Below are positions 9,316-17,811 of a DNA stretch of 64,000 bases, piece by piece. The translations under genes were made by a program, and so were the position numbers. The DNA is from Paenibacillus xylanexedens (lineage in GTDB: Bacteria > Bacillota > Bacilli > Paenibacillales > Paenibacillaceae), in the NCBI RefSeq assembly GCF_017874615.1, contig NZ_JAGIKV010000020.1:62001-126000 (forward strand). The letters are read 5' to 3'. The notes under the pieces were generated by a model. It did no database searches. It was not told the origin of the DNA and saw only the letters and a program-made list of their open reading frames with translations. How positions within the stretch are numbered: position 1 is the first letter of the stretch; each line of letters opens with the position of its first letter.

Positions 9316-10032
9316 TTATTCGAACCATGCCAACAGTCGTGGCTCTTGATCCAATATCGATTCGTACTGTTCCTTCCAACCGTATCTTGCTTCAGGGTCC
9401 AGTGCTTGATAGCGTTCATATTTACGGATACGGTCTTCTTCCCGCGCCCAACCATAGTGCTTCACCCGGGGAGCATGACATCCATAGGACCAATGCTGGA
9501 TCGTTAACGGAAAACGACCACAATGCTGGGGTGTCTCCTTCCATTCATAGCTCATCCCCGGGTGATAACGAATCAGAAATGGCCGATAATACGCATGCGC
9601 CTGCCAGAACTCATCTTCTCGGTAATGCGTCTCACTCCACATATCAAACAATCTGAAATAGATCGCATCTTCATTGCCACTGAGCAGCAGATCCCGTACC
9701 ACCCCAAAGTCACTGGTTAGAATCTCATCCGCATCCAGATTCAAAATCCACTCCGGATTGGTCGCCACCGTCTCTTCCCATTGTTGTTTTCTCAGGCTTA
9801 CCTCGTCTGCAAAACGTGAAGCAGCGTTCTCCACTAATACGAGTGGAATACCGTCCAGAAGTTCCCTGCACAGCGCAACCGTTCCATCTGTACTTCCGTC
9901 ATCAATGATTACTGCGCGATCAATCCAGGGACGATGTCTCTCCAGTGCCTGCCTGAGATAACGATTCTCTTCATTACGAACGATCATCGACAAGGTAATC
10001 TGTGGTCTTCCATGTTCCTCATGTCCATCCAA
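9316..10032 (-). CDS. GT2-family glycosyltransferase
   Basis: Length 238 aa. The N-terminal half is a GT2 nucleotide-sugar domain: TLSMIVRNEENRYLRQAL, then VIIDDGSTDGT, then the DxD motif in WILNLDADEIL. The C-terminal half (~125-238) is rich in Trp, Tyr and His, as in glycosyltransferases that act on surface glycans. It lacks membrane helices, so it is likely cytoplasmic. It is the first gene of a two-gene operon with the larger bimodular transferase. The start at 10032 has GGGGGTG about 10 nt upstream; a TTG at 10035 is an alternative. The acceptor is unknown. Confidence 0.85.
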   Translation of the reverse strand: MDGHEEHGRPQITLSMIVRNEENRYLRQALERHRPWIDRAVIIDDGSTDGTVALCRELLDGIPLVLVENAASRFADEVSLRKQQWEETVATNPEWILNLDADEILTSDFGVVRDLLLSGNEDAIYFRLFDMWSETHYREDEFWQAHAYYRPFLIRYHPGMSYEWKETPQHCGRFPLTIQHWSYGCHAPRVKHYGWAREEDRIRKYERYQALDPEARYGWKEQYESILDQEPRLLAWFE

Positions 10033-10187
10033 AGCTTCACCCCCACGCTCAAGCTTCTACCTATTAAAATGTCGGACACACGATGCCTGGACGAATCACA
10101 ATCCTCTATTTCCAATCTATGCAGAGCCGGAATGCGGATATGCAGGCCAAAGAAACCTTTCATGGGGTTAATCTTGATGAACGACAA

Positions 10188-10215
10188 AAAAGCACCCGCC
10201 TTCGCGGATGCTTTT
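10188..10215 (-). terminator. Intrinsic terminator of xylB
   Basis: Stem AAAAGCA-CCGC/GCGG-TGCTTTT with one mismatch and a CTTC loop. U-rich sequence follows on the minus transcript. It lies 39 nt after the xylB stop. Confidence 0.85.
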
Positions 10216-10253
10216 AAATGTAATCATAAGATTAATGTAGTGAAATAAATGAA

Positions 10254-11747
10254 TTAACGGTATTCAGCCAAACGATCATTGAGACTACGAGTCTGTCCAT
10301 AAACTTCCTGGTACAGTGCGAACAGTCCATCATAGACGGCAACCGTTTCCGGGTTCGGCTCATAGGACTTCGCTGGACGAATAAACACTGTTGCACATTC
10401 TTGCAAAGACGGGAACCAGCCACAGCCATAGGCAGCCAGCATCGCTGCACCCATCGCAGGACCCTGTTCGCTCTCCAGCTTCACAATCGTGGCGTTAAAG
10501 ACATCAGCCTGCATTTGCAACCAAGCTTCGTTCTTGGCACCGCCACCAATGGAGATAACTTCATTGACTGTTTTGCCTGCACCACGCAGAATATCAATGG
10601 ACTCGCGCAGCGAGAAGGTAATGCCCTCCATCACCGCACGTCCAAAGTGCTCCAGCTTGTGTCCTGCATCCATACCGATGAAGCTGCCACGGATATTCGC
10701 ATCGGGATGAGGGGTACGCTCCCCAACGATATATGGTGTGAACAACAATCCGTTGCTGCCCGCCGGAATCTGATCGATGCCCTGCAAGAGCACATCAAAT
10801 GATTTATCCGCTGCAAACGTATCCTTGAACCAAGACAGGCTATATCCTGCGGCAAGCGTTACACCCATAATATAGAAGGCATCCTTCTCTCCATGGTTAA
10901 AAAAGTGTACTTTCCCTTCGAAGTCGAGATCTTTACGCTCTTCGTAGGAAAGCACAACCCCGGACGTTCCGATGCTGCACATCGTCTGTCCTTCACTCAG
11001 AATGCCTGCGCCAATGGCACCACACGCATTATCCGCACCACCTGCGTATACTTTCGTCGCAGCCGCCAGCCCCGTTTGATCCGCAATCTCAGGCAGCAAT
11101 GTGCCCACTTCCTCAAACGATTCCACAAGACGTGGACAAAGGGAGATCGGCAGCTCAAATGCTTCTGCAATCTCGTTGCTCCACTGCTTGCCTGCAACGT
11201 CCAGCAGCAAAGTTCCCGCTGCATCGGAATAATCCATAGCGTAATCCCCGGTCAGGCGATAACGAACATAGTCTTTTGGCAACAGGAACAAGGATGCTTG
11301 CTGTAACAATTCAGGCTCGTTCTCCTGAACCCACAGAATTTTCGGCAAGGTAAAGCCTTCCAGTGCACGGTTCCGGGCAATGTTTAACAGCTTGCCATCC
11401 AGCACTTTTTCGATCCGGCGGCACTGAGCCGTTGTGCGTGTATCGTTCCACAGGATTGCGTTACGCAGCGGTTTGCCTTCAGCATCTACCAAGACCAGTC
11501 CGTGCATCTGACCGGAGAAGCTCAATCCCTCAATTTCCGAAGGCTGCACGCCAGACACTTCCAGCAATTTACGCAAGGAAACAATGGCTTGCTCTACCCA
11601 ATCTTCGGGATTTTGTTCGCTGTATCCAGCCTTGGGCTGGTACAGCGGGTATGCCTCGGATGCTTCAAATGCCACTTTTCCTTCACGATTGACCAACACG
11701 GTTTTGACCGCGCTGGTTCCCAGATCGACACCAATTACGTAGCTCAT
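10254..11747 (-). CDS. xylB: Xylulokinase
   Basis: D-xylulose kinase (FGGY family) that makes xylulose-5-phosphate for the pentose phosphate pathway. Length 497 aa, complete. The N-terminus has the phosphate-binding motif GVDLGTSAVKTVLV. Substrate-site sequence SFSGQMHGLVLVD and the C-terminal ATP-site motif ISIGGGAKNEAWLQMQADV are both present. The start at 11747 has GAGAGGAG upstream. It is in the same direction as xylA but 666 nt away, with two structured repeats and a terminator between them, so it may have its own promoter rather than form a tight xylAB operon. Confidence 0.95.
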   Translation of the reverse strand: MSYVIGVDLGTSAVKTVLVNREGKVAFEASEAYPLYQPKAGYSEQNPEDWVEQAIVSLRKLLEVSGVQPSEIEGLSFSGQMHGLVLVDAEGKPLRNAILWNDTRTTAQCRRIEKVLDGKLLNIARNRALEGFTLPKILWVQENEPELLQQASLFLLPKDYVRYRLTGDYAMDYSDAAGTLLLDVAGKQWSNEIAEAFELPISLCPRLVESFEEVGTLLPEIADQTGLAAATKVYAGGADNACGAIGAGILSEGQTMCSIGTSGVVLSYEERKDLDFEGKVHFFNHGEKDAFYIMGVTLAAGYSLSWFKDTFAADKSFDVLLQGIDQIPAGSNGLLFTPYIVGERTPHPDANIRGSFIGMDAGHKLEHFGRAVMEGITFSLRESIDILRGAGKTVNEVISIGGGAKNEAWLQMQADVFNATIVKLESEQGPAMGAAMLAAYGCGWFPSLQECATVFIRPAKSYEPNPETVAVYDGLFALYQEVYGQTRSLNDRLAEYR

Positions 11748-11815
11748 AAGTTAACTCCTCTCGTTTATCACAGGTTATATCCACGAAAGATCCAAGTACG
11801 CATGAAAGTCACTCC

Positions 11816-11931
11816 GTGATCAGAAAACCCTTGGATCGCCGTTACCCCCGGATTTCCTTTAATCCCTTTGAAAAGGGAGAAATCCGGGGATAAATGCGCA
11901 CGCTCCGCTTCCTCGGGTCCTTTCTGCTCAC
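11816..11931. repeat. Dispersed structured repeat, copy 1
   Basis: A ~116-bp element with nested inverted repeats. The outer arms are GTGATCAGAAA and TTTCTGCTCAC. The inner arms are CCCCGGATTT and AAATCCGGGG, with CCCTTT/AAAGGG at the tip. Copy 2 lies 260 bp away and copy 3 is near 51.9 kb, all in the same orientation. Similarity between copies 1 and 2 continues into both flanks. The minus-strand reading frame through it (SPDFSLFKGIKGNPGV) is a by-product of the repeat. Confidence 0.8.
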
Positions 11932-12075
11932 TCCGTTTTACATGCATGATACTGGACATACACATGGATATGAAACGAGTAAAACGTACTCGTTCTTATA
12001 ACAGAAAGATTGTTCCAATGACCTTGATTCGTCATTGGTTATAAATGAAATCCTTGATGCTCATGTGGTCACTTC

Positions 12076-12191
12076 GTGAGCAGAAAACCCTCTGATCGCC
12101 GTTACCCCCAAATTTCTTTTATACCCTTTGACAAGGGAGAAATCCGGGAATAAATGCGACCGCTTTGCTTCCTCGGGTTCTTTCTGCTCAC
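12076..12191. repeat. Dispersed structured repeat, copy 2
   Basis: Same length and layout as copy 1. Outer arms GTGAGCAGAAA and TTTCTGCTCAC are perfectly complementary here. The inner stem is weaker (CCCCCAAATTT against AAATCCGGG). It is flanked left by GTCACTTC and right by TTCGTT, as copy 1 is flanked by related sequence. Confidence 0.8.
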
Positions 12192-12242
12192 TTCGTTCAG
12201 CATGCACCATCTTAGACAAACATTTATATCAAAAATTTAAAA

Positions 12243-12279
12243 ACCGCCCCCGTCTTCCCAAGGGAAAGTCGGGGACGGT
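12243..12279 (-). terminator. Intrinsic terminator downstream of xylA
   Basis: A long GC-rich hairpin from ACCG to CGGT with three mismatches and an AAG tip. On the minus strand it is followed by TTTTTAAATTTTT. It lies 135 nt after the xylA stop and would separate xylA from xylB transcription. Confidence 0.8.
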
Positions 12280-12413
12280 CCGAATGTCATGCTTGTTCAG
12301 GCGTTCCATCGTACAAGCTAATCTTGCTCATAGGCTAGTTTGGATACTGATGTCCAACCCACATATGAGTAACCATCGGTGGTCGACGTGCACCAACCCT
12401 GCCTAATCCGCTA

Positions 12414-13730
12414 TTAGTCAGCCAAGATGTACTGGTTGAGTTGTGCTCTCAGCAATTCCTGACGTCCGGATTGGTTCTTGCGTGGGCTTTCGTTGTTCAG
12501 TGCATACTCAGCAAGGGAAGACAGTGTTGCTTTACCTGCAACCACATCTGCGCCGATACCTTCGCTGAAGCTGCTGTAACGTTTTTCGATGAAGTCATCG
12601 AATACGCGATCTTCGATCAGTTTTGCTGCTACTTTCAGACCTTTTGCATACGTGTCCATACCTGCGATGTGTGCCAGGAACAGATCGTCAGCTTCGAAGG
12701 AACCACGACGTACTTTCGCGTCAAAGTTCACACCACCACGGCCGATACCGCCGTTTTTCAATACTTCATACATTGTCAATGTAGCATCGTACATATCAAC
12801 CGGGAACTCATCCGTATCCCAACCGATCAACATATCGCCTTGGTTTGCATCGAGGGAACCGAGCATGCCGTTTGTACGAGCGACACGGATTTCGTGATCG
12901 AATGTATGACCAGCCAGTGTAGCGTGGTTCGCTTCCAGGTTAAGTTTGAAGTGTTTGTCCAAACCGTATTTTTGCAAGAAAGCAATGGAAGTTGCTGCAT
13001 CATAATCATATTGGTGTTTCGTTGGCTCTTTTGGTTTAGGCTCGATCAGGAATTGTGCGTCAAAGCCAATTTCCTTCGCGTAGTCTACAGCCATGTGGAA
13101 CATGCGAGCAATGTTGTCTTGCTCCAGTTGCATGTCTGTGTTCAGCAATGTGTCGTAACCTTCACGACCGCCCCAGAATACATAGTTTTCAGCGCCCAGA
13201 CGTTTACCCACTTCCAGACCTTTTTTAATCTGTGCTGCAGCGTGTGCATACACGTCTGCGTTGCATGTGGATGCTGCACCAAACATGAAGCGTGGGTTCG
13301 AGAACATGTTCGCCGTGTTCCAGAGCAGTTTTTTGCCGCTGGATTTCATATGATCTTCAATCAGATCAACAATGGTATCGATATTGCTGTAGAACTCACG
13401 CAGGTTGTTGCCTTCTGGTGCGATATCCACATCGTGGAAACAGAAGAACGGGAGATTCATTTTTTCCAAAAATTCAAATGCCGCTTCCACGCGTACTTTC
13501 GCGAGGTCCAGACCCGAGTATTTATCCCACGAACGAACAGCTGTCTCCGCACCGAACGGGTCACTGCCGCCCGCAGTTAATGTATGCCAGTAAGCCATGC
13601 CAAAACGGAAATGTTCTTCCATCGATTTGCCGGCTACCACTTCTTCCGGATTATAATGTTTAAAAGCAAAAGGATTCTTGGAATCTTTACCTTCGAATGC
13701 AATTTTATTAACGGATTCAAAATAGGCCAT
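12414..13730 (-). CDS. xylA: Xylose isomerase
   Basis: Converts D-xylose to D-xylulose in the cytoplasm. Length 438 aa, the normal size of the class II enzymes of Bacillales. Active-site and metal residues are visible: H99 and D102 in FFCFHDVDIAPEG, the substrate Trp/Glu region VFWGGREGYDTLLN, metal ligands in LIEPKPKEPTKHQYD and NLEANHATLAGH, and LGSLDANQGD with GWDTDEFP. A GAGGAGG ribosome site lies 10 nt upstream of the ATG. Promoter, XylR operator and a cre-like site sit between it and the divergent xylR, so xylose induction and glucose repression are expected. Confidence 0.97.
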   Translation of the reverse strand: MAYFESVNKIAFEGKDSKNPFAFKHYNPEEVVAGKSMEEHFRFGMAYWHTLTAGGSDPFGAETAVRSWDKYSGLDLAKVRVEAAFEFLEKMNLPFFCFHDVDIAPEGNNLREFYSNIDTIVDLIEDHMKSSGKKLLWNTANMFSNPRFMFGAASTCNADVYAHAAAQIKKGLEVGKRLGAENYVFWGGREGYDTLLNTDMQLEQDNIARMFHMAVDYAKEIGFDAQFLIEPKPKEPTKHQYDYDAATSIAFLQKYGLDKHFKLNLEANHATLAGHTFDHEIRVARTNGMLGSLDANQGDMLIGWDTDEFPVDMYDATLTMYEVLKNGGIGRGGVNFDAKVRRGSFEADDLFLAHIAGMDTYAKGLKVAAKLIEDRVFDDFIEKRYSSFSEGIGADVVAGKATLSSLAEYALNNESPRKNQSGRQELLRAQLNQYILAD

Positions 13731-13757
13731 GTGTAAAATGCCTCCTCAATAGTTTTA

Positions 13758-13771
13758 AGAAATCGTTTACA
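13758..13771. promoter_or_regulatory. cre-like site in the xylA leader
   Basis: AGAAATCGTTTACA matches 13 of 14 positions of the CcpA consensus TGWAANCGNTNWCA. It lies between the xylA promoter and its start codon, where CcpA would act as a roadblock. Confidence 0.65.
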
Positions 13772-13776
13772 CCGTT

Positions 13777-13805
13777 ATCCTATCACATCGATTTTACTTT
13801 GTCTA
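13777..13805 (-). promoter_or_regulatory. xylA promoter
   Basis: On the minus strand TAGACA (13800-13805), a 17-nt spacer and TAGGAT (13777-13782). The -35 box lies inside the XylR operator. Confidence 0.6.
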
Positions 13806-13824
13806 TTGGTTAAACAAAGTAAAA
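13792..13824. promoter_or_regulatory. XylR operator
   Basis: TTTTACTTTGT (13792-13802) and ACAAAGTAAAA (13814-13824), an 11-bp perfect inverted repeat with an 11-nt spacer. It resembles known xyl operators of Bacillales, whose arms are of the AGTTTGT/ACAAACT type. It lies between xylA and xylR and can control both. Confidence 0.8.
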
Positions 13825-13929
13825 ATAAAAATGTTTTTTACACGGTTGTTTACGCTATAATAGTCGAATAACTTGTTTCGGATGTGGGTCAGAACCCTTT
13901 TATCAGAAGAATAGGAGTGCCTTAACCAT

Positions 13930-15096
13930 ATGAAAATTACCGGAGACCAGATGCTGGTCAAAAAAATAAACAAGTCGATCGTTCTGGATATGATCCGGCG
14001 CCATGCCCCTCTTTCTCGCGCACGAGTGTCCGAGGTTACGGGGCTGAACAAAGCAACGGTATCCAACCTGGTTGCTGATCTGATCAGTGATGACCTGGTA
14101 CAGGAGATTGGCCCTGGGGAATCCAGCGGCGGTCGTAAACCACTCATGCTGCTGTTTCGAGGGACATCAGGCTATGCAGTCGGTCTGGAACTCAGTGTGA
14201 CCCATTTGAAAGGCGTGCTTACAGATCTCGAAGGACACATCATTACAGAGTACGCAGTGACCTTGGAACATCATGACGTGTCCTCTGTACTGGAGCAATT
14301 GAAATTGGCAGCAAAACAACTCATTGAAGCAGCCCCTGCTTCCCCTCACGGTGTCATTGGCATCGGTATCGGCGTGCCCGGCATGGTGGATGAGGCAGGA
14401 ACGGTCCTGTTTGCACCCAACTTGGGGTGGGAGAAGGTAGCTCTGCGCTCCATACTTGAAGAAGAATTTGAACTGCCTGTAACGATCGATAATGAAGCCA
14501 ATGCTGGTGCTCATGGAGAGCTGAATTTTGGGGCAGGTATCGGTGTCCGTCACATGATCTACATCAGTGCAGGGATGGGGATTGGTTCAGGCATCATGGT
14601 AGATGGTGAATTATACAAAGGCGCATGGGGCTACGCAGGGGAAACAGGCCATATGTCCATTGAAGCGGAAGGTCTGCCCTGCTCCTGTGGTAATCGTGGT
14701 TGCTGGGAGTTATACGCATCGGAAAAAGCCTACGAGCACCCGGATCATCAGCTAAAATTACCTGCTCATACCACACGAGAGCTTATTCATTATGCGGAGC
14801 AAGGCCACGAGGCTGTTCAGGAATTATACAACACAATTGGACGCAAACTGGGGATTGGCATTACCAATATCGTTAACAGTTTCAACCCGGAACGTATTAT
14901 CATTGGTGGCCCACTTTCTGAAGCAGGTCCCTGGATTGAAACGGCTCTAAAACAAGTTGTCGAGGAACGTACATTACCTTATCACCGCCGCAGTTTGCAG
15001 ATTGAATGGGCAGCTCTGGGCAGCCGTTCCACCCGCGTTGGTGCCGCTTACTCTGCAATATCCCAGTTTTTAGGAAAAATAAGAGTGTCTGTCTAA
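13930..15096 (+). CDS. xylR: Xylose repressor, ROK family
   Basis: Length 388 aa. The N-terminal winged helix (~1-75) shows ITGDQMLVKKINKSIVLDMI and the recognition region LSRARVSEVTGLNKATVSNLV, typical of XylR. The ROK sugar-kinase-like domain follows, with GIGIGVPGMVD, IDNEANAGAHGEL and the zinc motif CSCGNRGCWE. It should bind the palindrome at 13792-13824 and release it on xylose. A TATAAT at 13856-13861 is its likely -10 box; no clear -35 box is seen. It is divergent from xylA, the usual arrangement. Confidence 0.95.
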   Translation: MKITGDQMLVKKINKSIVLDMIRRHAPLSRARVSEVTGLNKATVSNLVADLISDDLVQEIGPGESSGGRKPLMLLFRGTSGYAVGLELSVTHLKGVLTDLEGHIITEYAVTLEHHDVSSVLEQLKLAAKQLIEAAPASPHGVIGIGIGVPGMVDEAGTVLFAPNLGWEKVALRSILEEEFELPVTIDNEANAGAHGELNFGAGIGVRHMIYISAGMGIGSGIMVDGELYKGAWGYAGETGHMSIEAEGLPCSCGNRGCWELYASEKAYEHPDHQLKLPAHTTRELIHYAEQGHEAVQELYNTIGRKLGIGITNIVNSFNPERIIIGGPLSEAGPWIETALKQVVEERTLPYHRRSLQIEWAALGSRSTRVGAAYSAISQFLGKIRVSV

Positions 15097-15231
15097 TAAC
15101 AGATGAAAATTGACATCATTTCGCCCCATTTCCTCCCTTTTTGTTAAAGAAATCCAGATGTATAATGGGGTTATGTGATTTTTGTCATGGCTGTGTGAAT
15201 ATAGCTGTGTTAATTCCGATAATGAAACGGA

Positions 15232-15441
15232 GTGAAAAAAAGCGTGACCTACGTGGATACTTCAGATATCTCGGCGCAAATGTTTGTCACCGTCCTCCTG
15301 TTCCTGATTGTGCTTGCGCCCCTGTTCAGCCTTGGCATACTCCGATTGTTTCAGAGCAAAAAGAAGGCTGGTTTCATGTACATGCTGTCAGGATTGCTGG
15401 TGTATGTTGTATTTCAGACTTTCATGAGTATTTTTTTCTAG
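15232..15441 (+). CDS. Small membrane protein of unknown function
   Basis: Length 69 aa with two predicted membrane helices (FVTVLLFLIVLAPLFSLGIL and FMYMLSGLLVYVVFQTFMSIFF) joined by a basic loop QSKKK, so the loop is probably cytoplasmic. A GTG at 15232 opens the frame; a GTG at 15244 has better spacing to GGAGTG. A TATAAT at 15161-15166 and a strong terminator at 15466 bracket it as a single-gene unit. I do not recognise the family. Confidence 0.6.
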   Translation: MKKSVTYVDTSDISAQMFVTVLLFLIVLAPLFSLGILRLFQSKKKAGFMYMLSGLLVYVVFQTFMSIFF

Positions 15442-15465
15442 ATCATATTCTGCGTTTGCACAAAA

Positions 15466-15489
15466 AACCGTACCCTTCCGGGTACGGTT
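15466..15489. terminator. Bidirectional intrinsic terminator
   Basis: A 10-bp stem AACCGTACCC/GGGTACGGTT with a TTCC loop. T-rich sequence lies on the plus side and an A-run on the other. It serves the small membrane protein gene and probably the converging glutaredoxin-like gene. Confidence 0.85.
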
Positions 15490-15580
15490 CTTTCTATATC
15501 CTAACGGCTCGCGAAAACCGGAATTGCATATGAATCGAAAATTTCTTTCAACACATGATGATCCAGATAATCAGCCAGAT

Positions 15581-15811
15581 TTAAGCGTCCAATGCTTTGG
15601 CAAATTGGGTTTTATTCATACCCAGAATGCGATGTTCACCAATTACAGTCAATGGCACAGCACGTACGCCCATGTCCCATACTTGTTGCGCAAATTCATC
15701 GCTAGTTTCGATGTTGCGCTCTTCATAAGAGATACCTTTGTCAGCCAGGAACGTTTTTACGGATTTGCAGTTCGGGCAGTTGGTAGATGTATATAAAATT
15801 ACATTTTCCAT
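15581..15811 (-). CDS. Glutaredoxin-like / NrdH-type redoxin
   Basis: Length 76 aa, a single thioredoxin-fold domain. The active site CPNC is at residues 12-15 in YTSTNCPNCKSVKTFL. The cis-Pro motif AVPLTVIGEH and the C-terminal GMNKTQFAKAL fit glutaredoxin-like proteins. Small redoxins of this type are often reduced by thioredoxin reductase rather than glutathione. The gene directly upstream is trxB, 61 nt away on the same strand, which supports that partnership (inference). Confidence 0.88.
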   Translation of the reverse strand: MENVILYTSTNCPNCKSVKTFLADKGISYEERNIETSDEFAQQVWDMGVRAVPLTVIGEHRILGMNKTQFAKALDA

Positions 15812-15872
15812 GTTTAATTCACCTCATATGTTTTTTATTAATCTATCGTTTGGTTGGAATCAGCTCATTCTA

Positions 15873-16814
15873 TTACAGAACAACTGCGCTGTGCTCCAAG
15901 CTCTCAATGTATTTCTCTGTGTCCATGGCAGCCATACATCCGCTACCTGCAGCTGTAATCGCTTGTTTGTAACGTGTATCCTGAACGTCACCACATGCGA
16001 ATACGCCTGGGATGTTTGTCTCGGATGTACCTGGTGTAGTCAGGATATATCCATGTTCGTCCGTAGTGATCTGTCCGCCAAGGAAACCAGTGTTTGGAGT
16101 GTGACCAATAGCTACGAATACGCCGCTTGCCGGAATCACTTCTTCTTCACCTGTTTCGTTGTTCAACACTTTCAATCCGGTTACGCCGTTGTCGCCAGCA
16201 AGTACTTCGAGTGGTGTACGGTTCAAAGCCATTTCTACTTTTTCGTTGCTGCGTGCACGATCCTGCATGATTTTGGAGCCACGCAGTTCTTCACGACGGT
16301 GTACCAGCGTTACTTTGGAACCGAAACGGGACAGGAAGCTTGCTTCCTCAAGAGCAGAGTCACCACCGCCGATGACGATGATTTCTTTGTTACGGAAGAA
16401 GAATCCATCACATGTTGCACATGTGCTGACACCGCGGCCTATATTCGTTTCTTCGCCAGGGATACCCAGGTATTTAGCAGTTGCGCCTGTGGACAGGATC
16501 AATGTTTCCGATACGAGTTCACCCATACCTTCAACTTGAATCTTGAATGGACGCTCGCTCATGTCGATGTTGTTCACCCAGCCTGTGCGGAATTCAGCAC
16601 CGAAGCGCTCAGCTTGTTTACGCATGTTGTCCATCAGTTCAGGACCCATAATACCATCAGGGAAACCTGGGAAGTTCTCCACTTCAGTCGTTGTTGTCAG
16701 TTGGCCACCAGGTTGTGGTCCTTCAATAACGAGTGGGTTCATGTTGGCACGTGCCAGATAGATTGCTGCTGTCAGCCCTGCAGGGCCTGTTCCGATAATG
16801 ATTGATTTATACAT
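15873..16814 (-). CDS. trxB: Thioredoxin-disulfide reductase
   Basis: An FAD- and NADPH-dependent enzyme that reduces thioredoxin. Length 313 aa from the ATG at 16814, 8 nt after a perfect GGGGGAGG. A longer frame to 16883 is not needed. Motifs in order: FAD site GTGPAGLTAAIYLAR (8-22), redox pair CATC (C132, C135), NADPH site GGGDSALEEASFLSRFGS, and the C-terminal FAD motif GVFACGDVQDTRYKQ. Complete at normal length. It likely forms an operon with the glutaredoxin-like gene. A PerR-like box lies 153 nt upstream, shared with the divergent ZIP gene. Confidence 0.95.
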   Translation of the reverse strand: MYKSIIIGTGPAGLTAAIYLARANMNPLVIEGPQPGGQLTTTTEVENFPGFPDGIMGPELMDNMRKQAERFGAEFRTGWVNNIDMSERPFKIQVEGMGELVSETLILSTGATAKYLGIPGEETNIGRGVSTCATCDGFFFRNKEIIVIGGGDSALEEASFLSRFGSKVTLVHRREELRGSKIMQDRARSNEKVEMALNRTPLEVLAGDNGVTGLKVLNNETGEEEVIPASGVFVAIGHTPNTGFLGGQITTDEHGYILTTPGTSETNIPGVFACGDVQDTRYKQAITAAGSGCMAAMDTEKYIESLEHSAVVL

Positions 16815-16966
16815 GTATAGTTCCTCCCCCGGGTTCTGCAAAAAGGTCGGGCCCTCCGGCATCAAAAGCTTAGGCTTTTGCATACACTAGAACGAAAAGC
16901 CTACATCATGTCCACAAGACCTGCCCGTGTAATGACAATTGCCCTATTCAGAAACGGAATTCTAAT

Positions 16967-16981
16967 TTATAATCATTCTAA
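16967..16981. promoter_or_regulatory. PerR/Fur-like box between trxB and the ZIP gene
   Basis: TTATAATCATTCTAA matches the PerR consensus TTATAATNATTATAA at 13 of 14 defined positions. It includes a TATAAT on the plus strand, towards the ZIP transporter gene. Fur-type specificity differs by few bases, so the regulator is not certain. Confidence 0.6.
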
Positions 16982-17070
16982 TCTGTTGTTCATTATGATC
17001 TCTTTTATGTACGGTGTCAATGCTCGGCAGCGATTATGAAGAAGTCTTCATCAGGAGGGAAAATGGAAGC

Positions 17071-17802
17071 ATGAACGATGCACTCATTGGCAGTTTTATA
17101 TCAGCCATGTCTACCGGCCTAGGGGCCGTACCGATTCTATTTATGCGCAAAATATCGCACCGTCTGCGTGATATCTTGCTGGCATACGCCGCAGGTATTA
17201 TGACCTCGGCCTCGGTGTATAATCTCATTCCGGAAGCGCTTGGCCAATCAAATCTCTTTGTACTCGCATTTGGTATTATGCTTGGTAGCCTGGTGCTACT
17301 GGTGCTGGAGATGAAGATTCCACACGTCGATCTGGAGAATCCCGAGAAAATGCCCTTTAAAATTGAAGCCAAAGCCTTCATGATTATTGCAGCCATCACC
17401 ATGCATAACCTGCCGGAAGGGTTATCCGTTGGAGTCAGCTATGCAAGCTCGGATGAGAACCTGGGCAACCTCATTGCCTTTTCCATTGGATTGCAGAATG
17501 CGCCGGAAGGATTCCTGGTGGCCCTTTTCCTAGTAAATCAGAACATTGGCCGCTTCAAAGCGCTGGGTATTGCCACCCTGACCGGAGCGGTAGAGATTAT
17601 TACAGCTATGATTGGTTACACATTAAGCAGTCTCGTAGCTGGTCTTGTGCCTTATGGTCTGGCCTTTGCAGCGGGTGCAATGATGTTCATTGTCTATAAG
17701 GAACTCATTCCTGAGAGTCACGGTGATGGCAATGCACGTGTAGCGACTATCTCGTTTTTGCTCGGGCTCATCACAATGATCGGTCTGACGGAACTGTTTT
17801 AA
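17071..17802 (+). CDS. ZIP-family divalent metal transporter
   Basis: Length 243 aa with about 8 membrane helices. The ZIP signature in helix 4 is TMHNLPEGLSVGV, and helix 5 has IGLQNAPEGFLVALF; these His, Asn and Glu residues form the metal path. The ATG at 17071 was chosen because AGGAGG lies 12 nt upstream and it opens directly into the first helix. The frame extends to 17014 without a ribosome site. It probably imports Zn, Fe or Mn into the cytoplasm. A PerR-like box overlaps its likely promoter region, which points to peroxide- or iron/manganese-linked control. A strong terminator follows. Confidence 0.9.
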   Translation: MNDALIGSFISAMSTGLGAVPILFMRKISHRLRDILLAYAAGIMTSASVYNLIPEALGQSNLFVLAFGIMLGSLVLLVLEMKIPHVDLENPEKMPFKIEAKAFMIIAAITMHNLPEGLSVGVSYASSDENLGNLIAFSIGLQNAPEGFLVALFLVNQNIGRFKALGIATLTGAVEIITAMIGYTLSSLVAGLVPYGLAFAAGAMMFIVYKELIPESHGDGNARVATISFLLGLITMIGLTELF

Positions 17803-17811
17803 TTGAAGACT

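Noticed and set aside
11768..11965. Minus-strand frame with SPDFSLFKGIKGNPGV
   Set aside because: It is translation of the structured repeat. A similar peptide appears at 51822-52028 because the same repeat is there. No ribosome site.
12441..13580. A 379-codon open frame on the plus strand opposite xylA
   Set aside because: It is the antisense shadow of a strongly supported xylA gene. Its translation is rich in Cys, His and Val with no recognisable motif.
15738..16805. A 355-codon open frame on the plus strand opposite trxB
   Set aside because: Antisense to trxB, no ribosome site and low-complexity Cys/Phe/Thr-rich translation.
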